This document shows positions 55,150 through 64,000 of a stretch of 64,000 nucleotides of DNA, piece by piece. The position numbers were made by a program, and so were the translations under genes. The DNA lies in the NCBI RefSeq assembly GCF_020497125.1, contig NC_059075.1, forward strand, positions 107,299,222-107,363,221. Reading direction: 5' to 3'. Source of the stretch: Mauremys mutica (Eukaryota; Chordata; Testudines; Geoemydidae). Numbering within the stretch: the first letter of the stretch is position 1; every line of letters starts with the position of its first letter. The notes under the pieces are model-generated. The model saw only the letters and a list, made by a program, of their open reading frames with translations, did no database searches and had not been told where the DNA came from.

Positions 55150-56577
55150 ACATGAGGTGAACTGAGGCGGCTGCCTCAGGTGCCAGACTTGGGGGGGGGG
55201 GAAAACAGGACCCAGAGTGTAGAAATTGTGTCCGCTGCTGGTGCATATCTATTCTCTCTGCTCTAGAAGCACAGAGATGGTGGAGTGCTGTGCTGGAGGA
55301 AGGAGGGCACAAGAGACATAACAGGCAGGCAGGAGAAAAGGTGAGAGGGAATAACAGAAAGCAGCAGGAGCTGCAGAGAGAGAGAGGAGGAGCAGACTCT
55401 TATGTATCTCTCTAGTACCCCCAGGAGCCTGGACTGATTAACACCAGCTTCTTAGGGAGCTTCCTGTTTCCTGCTGCTTCCCTGAACCCACTTGAGGAGA
55501 ACAGGCAGTCAACGGAAGTAGTAGGAGCCAGTTAGGCCCTTAAAACACTGATACCTTCCCTCACTCAGGCCCTGCTTATTTGTCCCCTTCAATTGGGTGT
55601 TGAGAGCCACTATAGCTGGCAGAGAACAGCAGTCATGAGTGAAAGAAGAAAACGCCCCTCTGGGGCAGCGTTCAGAAAAAGAAAAAAAAGTAAAGGAAGC
55701 TTTTCTATCTAAGCAGGAAGGAGCTCTTCTGAGATACAAAGACACAAATGTTCACGGTGAGCCTTCCGGTCCCAGTGAGGATGTGAGTGGTGAGGAGATG
55801 CCTGATCTTCCAGTTAATCAGAGTGCAGGTAACCTGGCAGCTACTGCAGCATCCGTATCTCCATCTCAAATGGATGTAACCAGGCACATTCCTGAAGAAA
55901 AATGTAGATCAGAGAAGAGTGTGGTGGAGGCACAAGAAACAGCTGCTGCTGAGTTTAGTTCCTTAAGTCTAGATGATCCAGGACTATCGACCCACTTGAG
56001 CAGTAGCCTGAGGGACTTCCTTGTCCTGCATGGGCCTCAGCAAGTGAAAAACGTCATGTTCCCCAAAGACAATGAAAATAGAAGTTTCCATCCAACACAT
56101 TACTGGCGTGAAATCCCCAATGGTGATAAAGTGGAGAGGCCATGGCTTATGCACTCAGAAATCCAGAATGCTGCATATTGTTTTTGTTGCAAACTCTTCC
56201 AGTCTAATGTTCCAGCCACACTGGGCTCTACAGGAATAAAGGACTGGAAAAATCTGGCATGCCATGAGAAGGCAACAAATCACCAGAGACCATTCCATAG
56301 GTGGAAAGAGCTTGAGATGAGACTACAGTTAAAGGCCGCCATAGATGATCAGGATCAAGAGAAGATTGCATCAGAGTCTCTTTACTGGCAAAATGTTCTG
56401 AAAAGGCTCATTGCCATTGTGATAATGCTTGCTACTCAAAACCTAGCACTGCATGGCACTTCAGATCAGCTGTATGTGCCAAACAATGGAAACTTCCTTA
56501 AAATTGTGGAGCTGATGGCTGAGTTTGATGCTGTACTCTAGGAGCATCTAAGAAGAGTCACCACCCAAGAAACGTAC

Positions 56578-58001
56578 TGTGACAAAGTTCCTCCTCTACC
56601 TTGGTGGGTTCTGTGCTTATTGGCAGATTTGCTCACCTCAGTGATCTTCCCCACAGTCTGGGTCAACTCCTCCTGTGTCTGATCAGGAGTTGAGAGGTTT
56701 GGGGGGAACCCGGGCCCGCCCTCTACTCCGGGTTCCAGCCCAGGGCCCTGTGGATTGCAGCTGTCTATAGTACCTCCTGTAACAGCTGCATGACAGCTAC
56801 AACTCCCTGGGCTACTTCCCCATGGCCTCCTCCAAACACCTTCTTTATCCTCACCACAGGACCTTCCTCCTGGTGTCTGATAACGCCTGTACTCCTTAGT
56901 CCTCCAGCAACACTGCCTCTTGCTCCCAACTCCTCACACGCACTCTGGCTCCCCACTCCTTGACTGGAGTGAGCTCCTTTTTAAACCCAGGTGCCCTGAT
57001 TAGCCTGCTGTCATAAACAGTTAGTTAAGGGTTAAGGTTTTTTTCTACCTGTAAAGGGTTAACAAGCAGTACCTGTGAACACCTGACCAGAGGACCAATC
57101 AGGGACAAGAGATTTTCAAATCCCTGTGGAGGGAAGTTTTTTTTCCCTGTATCTTTTGTTTTTAGAGAGTCTCTCTTGGGAGTTAAGGGAGTCCAGACAT
57201 CTTAATCAAGTCCTCCCAGGTTTCGGCAATAAATTCTTCTATTCAAGCTAGTGAGTATTAGCAAGGAACTAGTATTCTTATACTTTTATTTCTGTATTTG
57301 CAATTCTGTGTTTTGCTATAGAATTTCTTTAATTCTGTACTGTTATTGCTTTTACTGAGAGAGAAAGGAGGGGGGATTCTCTCCAGAGATTGATAAGTTT
57401 AGACCCTGTGTATTGTTCCATCTTGGTATTACAGAGACAGTTACTTTCTTTTTATTCTTTAATAAATCTTTTCTGTTAAGGACTTGGTTGATCTTTCCTT
57501 GGGTGAATTCTCAGGGAAAGGGGAGGAGGGAGGAGGACGGCATCCCTCTGTAGTTGGATCCCGGTATCTCTCCTAGGAAAAGGGAGGGGAGAGGAAGCAG
57601 GGGGGAATGGTTTATTTCTCCTAGGTGTAAGAACTCCATGGATTTGGGGCTCTTGGGATTCCCAAGGATTTTGGGGAAGGACTGTGTCCCAATACACGTA
57701 CATTATTGGGTGGTGGCAGCTTTTACCAGATCTAAACTAGGATTTTAGTTTAGAGGAGTCCATGCAGGTCCCCATTTTGGAACCCAACAGCTCTAAGTGG
57801 GGGAGAAACCTATGACACCTGCCTTGATTGGATGCAGGTGTTCTAATCAGCCTGTCTTCCTTAATTGGTTCTAGCAGGTTCCTGATTACTCTAGTGCAGC
57901 CCCTGCTCTGGTGACTCAGGGAACAGAAAACTACTCATCCAGTGACCGGTATATTTGCCCTCTACCAGACTCCTGTACCCCACTGATTTGAGTCTGTCAC
58001 A
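56578..58001 (+). mobile_element. solo LTR, family A, inserted in the hAT gene and itself split
   Basis: Starts TGTGACAAAGTTCC and ends GAGTCTGTCACA; exact 4-bp target duplication GTAC at 56574-56577 and 58002-58005. Same family as 28702-29390. About 610 bp without the inner LTR. No internal retroviral genes nearby. Insertion left the hAT codons ACG TAC on both sides. Confidence 0.9.
57009..57817 (+). mobile_element. solo LTR, family B, nested in family A LTR
   Basis: Starts TGTCATAAACAGTTAG and ends AAACCTATGACA; exact 5-bp target duplication CCTGC at 57004-57008 and 57818-57822. 809 bp, with a polyadenylation signal AATAAA at 57461-57466. The different target-duplication length (5 against 4 bp) means that a different retrovirus-like family produced it. 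It has no protein genes. Confidence 0.92.
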
Positions 58002-59332
58002 GTACATATACCACTACCTTGGAAAAACTATTCAAAATGAGATCAGACAGTTACTGGCAACAAAAGTCAAACAGAAGATTGTGGCAAATCTGAAGTCAGC
58101 AAGATATTACTCTGTTATTCTGGGCTGCACACCTGACATCAGCCATACGGAACAAATTACTTTAATGGTGCATTTTGTAACAACAGAACCTTGTGAAAAT
58201 GTCTCTGCAATGGTGACTGTCAGAGACCATTTTCTAGAATTTATTGACATTGATGATACTACAGGAGCTGGTATGACAAATGTGCTTCTTAAAAAGCTGG
58301 AAGATACGGGAATTGCAATAACTGACATGAGAGATCAGGGCTATGATAATGGTGCCAACATGAGAAGAAAGAACAGAGGAGTGCAGACACAAATCCGACA
58401 GTTAAACCCTATGCTTTTTTTGTCCCATGCAGTTCTCATTCATTGAGCTTGGTGGTCACTGATGCAGCATCAGCTTTTAGTGAGGCTGCTGAATTTTTTA
58501 ATATAATTCAAAGTGTCTATGTATTTTTCTCTGCATCAACTCATCAATGGCAAATTTTGAAGCAACATCTGGGAACATTATCTCTGGCACTCAGTGGTTT
58601 CAGTGTCACATGATGGGAAAGTCGAGTGGAGGCGATAAAGCCTATCAAACACCAAATTGAGATGATAAATGACAGGAACTGTTCATGGGAGAACAGTGGC
58701 AGAGGGAAATGGAATCACCAGAAACATACATAACTTAAAATTTCTGTGTGACTTAGTGTTGTGGCATGACATACTGTTTGAAATAAATGTTGTAAGCAAA
58801 AGACTCCAAGGTGTTGACCTTAATATGTATGGAGCAATGGAACAACTGGACAAAGCAAAGTCATACCTACAGTCTTACCAGTCAGATGAGGGATTTCAAA
58901 ATGTTCTGAAGAGTGCACAGAAGTTGGCAGAGGAACTTCACACTGAAGTTATTTTCCCACCCATTCAAGAATACAAGAGTCAACAACGAAGACAACATTT
59001 TGATTATGAGGCATGGGATAATCCCATAAGAGACCCCAAACAACAATTCAATGTTGAATTCTTTAACCAGGTGCTAGTTTGTGCAATACAGTCAGTTGAA
59101 GAATGCTTCATGCAGCTCAAGGAACACAGCAGTATATTTAGGATGTGGTATGATATTCTAAAACTTCACACTATACCTGAAGAAGACCTACACCAGCAAT
59201 GCAGGGCACTAGAGACAGTCTTGACACATGATGACATGCGTAATATTGATGCGAGTGATTTAGGTGATGAACTAAAAGCCCTTTCAAAATACATTTCAGC
59301 AGGATCAACTCCAAAGGCTGGTCTGGAATATA

Positions 59333-59581
59333 CACTTCTACCCCGATATAATGCGACCCGATATAACATGGGTTCGCCTATAGCGCGGTATCCCTGGAGC
59401 TCCAGCAGTAGGGCTTGGCCGGCACTTTAAAGGGTCTGGGGCTCCGGCTGCTGTGGGAGCCCTGGGCCATTTAAATTACCACTGGAGCCCTGCCATCGCT
59501 ACCCCGATATAACAGGGTTTCACCTATAACGCGGTAGGGATTTTTGGCTCCCGAGGATCGTGTTATATCAGGATAGAGGTG
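59333..59581. mobile_element. pogo/Tc1-like MITE inserted in the hAT gene
   Basis: Left CACTTCTACCCCGATATAA and right (reverse complement) CACCTCTATCCTGATATAA; flanked by TA at 59331-59332 and 59582-59583. 249 bp. The interior repeats 'ctaccccgatataac' and 'cgcggta' in both directions. It splits the hAT gene between the helical region and the dimerisation domain. Confidence 0.9.
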
Positions 59582-60132
59582 TATGTGCACAAATAAGATG
59601 ACCACCCTCTTTCCAAATGCTTTTGTTGCTCTGCACATACTTTTAACACTTCCTGTAACAGTTGCCATTGGAGAATTCAGCTTCTCCAAGCTGAAGTTAA
59701 TAAAAACATGTCTATGCTCCACAGCGGCACAGGAGAGGCTGGTCAGCCTTGCAACCATCTCAATAGAGCATGAGCTGGCCCAGACTGTGAACCTTCAGGA
59801 AGCTGTTCAAATCTTTGCAACCAAGAAGGCACAGAAAGCACCACTTTGATTATTCAAACAGATAAAAATGCCAGTGTTTACTATGCAGACAAGAAAAGTT
59901 ACACTTGCTGTTCAGGCATTTGAAAGTTAAGTGTTACTTAAAAATTTTGAACAAGGCATTTTAAGTTGTTCGTTCTCCTTTATTGGGGTAGGTAGCAGAG
60001 CAGTACCATGAGAGGAGTAGAACAGGAAGAAGGCAGAATTGAGACCTTTCAAAGTTTTGGCCCAGGCAAATGGGCATGGGGGCGTCATTTGAGCTCCCCG
60101 CCTCAGCTGCCAAAATGTTTTTGGCCGGTCCT

Positions 60133-60319
60133 GACTGAAAAATCCCAGCCTGACACACCACAGACTTCAAATCTAGGGACTGTTAGCAAGAGAGTGTTCC
60201 AGCTACAAAGCAAAGGTATATGCTCTGCTCCATAGGTACACCATTGATCATGCAGGCCTCTGCAGCAGCAGAAGTTTCCTAGGAGTCTTGAAAAGCAGCC
60301 CTGTGGTGTTATCAGTCAA
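60133..60319. other. unassigned sequence
   Basis: Short spacer between the hAT transposon and the CR1 fragment. Nothing recognised. Confidence 0.4.
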
Positions 60320-61035
60320 AGAATCATAGAACTGGTAGGGCTAGAAGAGACCTCAAGAAATCTGAGACAGGACCAAGTAAACCTACACAATCCCTGACAG
60401 GTATTTTTCCAACCTGTTCTTAGAAACCTCTAATGACTGTGATTCTACAGCCTCTCTTAAAAAACCTATTACAGAGTTTCACTACCCTCATAGTTAGAAA
60501 GATGTTCCTAATATCTAATCTAAAACTCCCTTGCTCCAGATTAAGCCTATTACTCCTTGTCCTACCTCCAACTGTTTTCCATGTCCACTGATCACAGTCC
60601 ACTTTATAACAGCCCTTAACATATTTGAGGACTTATCAGGTCCTCTGGACCACACCTCAACATGCCCAGTTCTTTTCAGTCTTTCCTCCAAGGTCAGGTT
60701 TTCTAAACCATTTTTCATTTTTGTTGCTTTCCTCTGTACTCGCTCCAATTTATGCACATCTTGTCAAAAGTATGGCACCCAGAACTCCAGCTGAGGCCTC
60801 ACCATTGCTGAGTAGAGTGAGATAATTGCCTCCTGTGTCTTACATATGACATTCCTGTTAATAAGCCCCAGAATATTAGCCTTTTTCACAACTGCATCAC
60901 GTTGCTGACTCATTCAATCTGTGATCCACTATAACCCTCAGAAGGATCCTTTTCAGCCATACTACCACCTATCCTATTATTCCCCATTTTATATGTGTTT
61001 GATTTTTCCTTCCTTATGAAGCTTGTGCCAGGTTG
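60320..61035 (-). mobile_element. CR1 LINE, 3' portion, antisense
   Basis: The + strand begins 'aagaatcatagaactgg' and 'gggctagaagagacctcaag', the antisense of a CR1 3' end. It continues through 'ctcgctccaatttatgcaca', 'gcacccagaactccagctga', 'ggcctcaccattgctgag' and 'tgactcattcaatctgtgat'. An 80-codon minus-strand frame (60757-60515) is part of the decayed end and contains LERVQRKATKM, but the copy has no intact reverse transcriptase. Confidence 0.8.
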
Positions 61036-63170
61036 ACTACATCACTATTAAATGTATCAAATTAGATTTGAGAATCACTATCATATGCTAATTATGGGCT
61101 TCTCTTCAGCAGACTGATACTGGTACCAAAGTTAATTCTATTTAATGGGCAAGAAAGTCATATTCTAGTGGCAGGAAACCTAAGTGCTTTAGAATACCAG
61201 AGCTGATTGAAAATGTAAAATACCTTTTGTGAAAAAAATTATAACATTTCTAAGTCATTTCTGGTCTGCAGATTCTGAAAAACAGTTGATTTTGTTTCTT
61301 TAAAAAAATTATTTCCCAATATTCTTCTTATTCCTATTTTCTTCCCTTCCCCCTTTTTCTCCTCATTTTGCCACTGTAAAAGGAATGGGAATAAGAAAAG
61401 AGAGTAAACTGAAAATACTTCCCCCACCCTCTTTTCCAGTTTTGTCCACAAAAGTGAAAAATCTTCCAGAAAACATAACTTTTTCATGAACATTTCCAAT
61501 TTTGAAAAAAGGCCACTTTTTCCTGCTACAGAAAAATTGTTCACAAAATTTGAACGGACTCTTCTGCTATTGCTACCTTTAAAAATGCTATTATATATTT
61601 CACAATTTTTTAGCACAGAGTACGACAAATATCAGAAGGGTCTTCCAGGCCCTTTTGAATGTTTAATCTTTGGCATAAGCTATAAATATATCCCATAGAT
61701 ATGGACGTCTAATGACGTCCATAGATATGTATAAAACTATTTGTTTTAAATGGATTTGGTTTGGCCCTGCCTTTAAGGTAGGGATGTTTGACCTTTATGT
61801 GAAGGCAGCTTCTGAGGCTTCACTGAACCCTTTATTAAGAATAAAAAAGGCACCAAAAATACCAGAAACAACTAATCTATTTTAAAAAACTTCTCAGTTC
61901 TAAATGAAAGCTGTCCTTACATTTAAAGGTATGCGGTATCGATTTCATAGAAACTCCACACTGCATGGTTCAAATAAGATCAGGCTCAAAGCATCCCCTG
62001 AAATTTCACACTTTGGAATATGAAAAAGACAGCCACAATGGATTACCCCACTAAATCTAAGAAACTATGGTAAACTCTTAGCTCTGCAGATACAAATGAA
62101 AAATAGTAAAGTACATACTGTCCTTAAAGACAAATCTTAAAATAAAATACAAAAACATAACTCTCTAGGGTGTCCATTTGCCATACATATAGATACACAC
62201 TCAGGTATGTTGTTGGCACTCAACTATCCAGCTCAGGTGAGCGTACAGCAGATGAACACCTATCCTGTCATCGTGTGCTACAATTCACATGTAACAGTTC
62301 TTCCTAGTGCTGTTTAAATACACAACAGTGAAAACTCTGACGTAAGCCACCTTTGTTTCTTCTGCAACAGATTTGTAACATAAACTCATTGACCTATAAA
62401 TATTTAATGCACAGCTCCTAGCATTGTTTTTCCCAAACCAATGCACGCCTCCTTTTATAGAGATGCAGCTTTAAAAATTGTGCTGTGTCGGAGTGACTTT
62501 TCACTAGGAGTTCCCAAAATAGGCAAGGACACATACATAACACATTCAGGTCCACTGCAAACGTGTGGGTTTGCATCACTGTTTGTAACTCCTGGAGTTT
62601 TTCCATCTTGAGGCGGGGAAACTGAGTTTCTTCCATGTGATTTATCCACAGAAGTGAATACCAGGTCTGTTCAGTATGGCCAATATTTTCAGAAATGGCC
62701 ATGAATTTTAGATGCCCAATCTCAGACACGTTTTCCTTGATTTTCAAAGCTCCAGGGATGCAAGTTATCAGCATCTCTGGAAACCTGGCACAAGATGTTT
62801 CAAACAGGCATCCCAAAAGTAACAAACACTTTGGAAAATTTTGCAGTGTGACTACTAGGTGTGTTCATTCGGTGTGTGACTATTGAAAAATGTAGCCTTC
62901 AACACAGAATAGGTTAGATAATGAAGGCACCTCGCTGTTGTTGCATGTGTCAAACTATTGGTAACCATATATACAACCCAACATATGGCAGATAAAAGAA
63001 GCCAGGGTGGCAGTAAAACAACATTTTAAACAACACGGAAACAGACTTGAGTATCTAAGTGGAAGAAACAAGCTTGGAGATAGGTTATGGATTTGTTACA
63101 GGCCTGCTTTTAAAACTCCACCATCTAGTTATTTGTCATGATATCACAGATTATTAATTATTTGTATTAC
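61036..63170. other. unassigned AT-rich sequence
   Basis: No gene recognised; the 129- and 135-codon minus-strand frames (61239-61628, 62418-62825) show no domain. A 10-bp-stem hairpin TATGGACGTC-TAAT-GACGTCCATA lies at 61700-61723. Confidence 0.45.
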
Positions 63171-63300
63171 CATATTGCCTAGGAACTAGGACCTCACTGG
63201 GCTAGGTGCTGTATAAAGAAAAAACAAAAATACGGACCCTGTCCCAAAGAGTTTACAATCTCAGCATAAAACAAGACACAATAGAGAGATAAAGACAAGA
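63171..63300. repeat. amniote interspersed repeat fragment
   Basis: 'ctaggacctcactgggctag' followed by 'gtgctgtataaagaaaaaac', 'tacggaccctgtcccaaaga' and 'gtttacaatctcagcataaa' is a recurrent phrase in bird and turtle DNA. A weaker copy occurs at 49915-49985 ('agtttacaatctaattcaat'). Family name not recalled. Confidence 0.55.
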
Positions 63301-64000
63301 CTGGGGAGCATAAGGAAAGAATGTGACATTACTCGTCAGTACAATAGGCAGTGGACTCAATGCATCTTCAGCCTAACCATTGCCAAATTTTTTCTAGGCA
63401 TCACAGCAAAGGAGAGTTTTAAGGAGCAATTTGAAGGAGGATAATCAGGTAGTTTTGTGGATGATGAATACATTTTACTCCCCATAAACCTATCGATGAC
63501 TGAAAATGAAATTTGTTTTCTTACAAAATATCTTTATCTGAAACAATAAAAGCTCCAGAGTCAAATTTAAAACCACTGCATTTGTCGCTGAATGGCTGAA
63601 AGATGCAAAAGATTAACTGTAAGGTATAAGGATACCCTAGGACCTTCAACAAATATGGGACTTGTATACATATACATTAAAGTACATTCTCCCAAATTAG
63701 AATGTTAATTGCTAATTAATTGTTCGTTTGGACAGTTTGACTTTGGTGAATTTGACAAAATGGGGAGTCTTGGGATATGTCCCTATTAGTTTGTAATTTT
63801 TTTTAATCATTCAGCAAAATTGTTAGGGGGTGTTTATGTTTTTAAATCCTTCCACTGCAAATGTACTCTGCTTCGTTACTGTAGAATGACTCAGGAGTGC
63901 TGGGGCTGAGATCACAGTTTTGTCCTTATAGGCTACTGGCATCTCTTTTTTTTTTTTTTTATTTTAAATATATATTTTCTCCCCCCCAAACAGAGATGGA
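63301..64000. other. unassigned AT-rich sequence
   Basis: Ends in a T run (63945-63960) and a C run. Nothing gene-like recognised. Confidence 0.45.

Larger units (their letters stand above)
55635..59849 (+). pseudogene. hAT transposase with TTF-type zinc finger (ZMYM1-like/DUF4371), broken
   Basis: Segments in order: start MSERRKRPSGAAF (55635), a frameshift in the A-rich run near 55675-55690, then 55690-56538 with the TTF-type finger (YCFCCKLF near residue 180 counted from 55639; later ACHEKATNH). TAG at 56539-56541. LTR insertion at 56578-58001 between codons. 58006-58446 is the DUF4371/RNase-H-like part (YYSVILGCTPDISHTEQIT; DMRDQGYDNGANM). Frameshift in the T run 58415-58421, TGA at 58611. 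58669-59330 is the helical insertion domain. A MITE lies at 59333-59581. 59583-59849 holds the hAT dimerisation domain (GEFSFSKLKLIKTCL; LATISIEHELA). Both insertions are in frame-neutral sites; at least two frameshifts and two stops are independent of them. No active protein is expected. Confidence 0.88.
55150..60132 (+). mobile_element. dead autonomous hAT transposon with nested insertions
   Basis: Left end region 'cggccttacatgaggtgaactgaggcggctgcctcagg' and right end region 'ccccgcctcagctgccaaaatg..ggccggtcctg' are inverted over GAGGCGG..GCTGCC-type sequence. Between them is a hAT transposase gene with 5' leader of about 480 bp and a 3' stretch of about 280 bp. No clear 8-bp target duplication was found, so the limits are approximate. 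It contains two LTRs (one inside the other) and a pogo-like MITE. Confidence 0.75.

Noticed and set aside
61700..61723. TGACGTC-containing hairpin as a CRE-type regulatory site
   Set aside because: The stem is only 10 bp and the CRE match is partial; nothing nearby indicates a promoter.

Overview
This is vertebrate, most probably turtle (Testudines), non-coding DNA dominated by transposable elements. The evidence is the repeat set: CR1 LINE tails, MIR-like SINEs, Penelope-type fragments with a hammerhead-like motif, two-gene PIF/Harbinger transposons, several hAT families with clear 8-bp target duplications, TA-flanked pogo/Tigger-like elements and solo LTRs. The combination and the repeat sequences fit turtles best; a crocodilian is less likely. 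This assignment rests on recognition and was not searched. I found no exon of a recognisable host gene, no tRNA or rRNA gene and no CRISPR array, so the window is probably intergenic or a large intron.

Layout. 0-8 kb: SINE-like DNA, G+C-rich hAT-like fragments (about 1.8-2.75 kb), a Penelope fragment forming a near-perfect 69-bp-arm palindrome (4346-4539) and a MITE at 5401-5689. 8-15 kb: a TC/AC microsatellite, a 15-bp-stem hairpin, a 0.7-kb Harbinger-like MITE and a hAT MITE at 13807-14058. 15-26 kb: six hAT-type or related elements, two of which (17855-18166 and 19367-19677) belong to one family, lie in opposite orientation and sit in nTCTAGAn targets. 28-31 kb: a solo LTR and a MITE nested in a MITE. 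32.6-36.6 kb: the most gene-like segment.

The 32.6-36.6 kb segment is a PIF/Harbinger transposon that still carries both expected genes with open frames. A spliced Myb/SANT-like DNA-binding protein (+, two exons, 352 aa) and a single-exon DDE transposase (-, 372 aa) are convergent. A third, BEN-like reading frame lies antisense in the Myb gene's intron, with a splice acceptor and polyadenylation signal of its own. The transposase end is fused to a fragment of a second, dead Harbinger transposase and I see no matching terminal repeat there, so the copy looks unable to move as a unit even though its proteins look intact.

39-51 kb holds a pogo/Tigger-like element, a 93-nt pre-miRNA-like hairpin, four small hAT elements or MITEs, two CR1 tails and a 5'-truncated Penelope piece. 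51.7-54.8 kb is a dead Harbinger copy filled with later insertions (hAT, a second hAT inside it, a third repeat, and a 124-bp hAT MITE). 55.1-60.1 kb is a dead autonomous hAT transposon with a TTF-type zinc-finger transposase. It is broken by a stop codon, frameshifts, a solo LTR that itself contains another solo LTR, and a pogo-like MITE. 60.3-64 kb holds an antisense CR1 fragment, one further interspersed repeat and unique AT-rich DNA.
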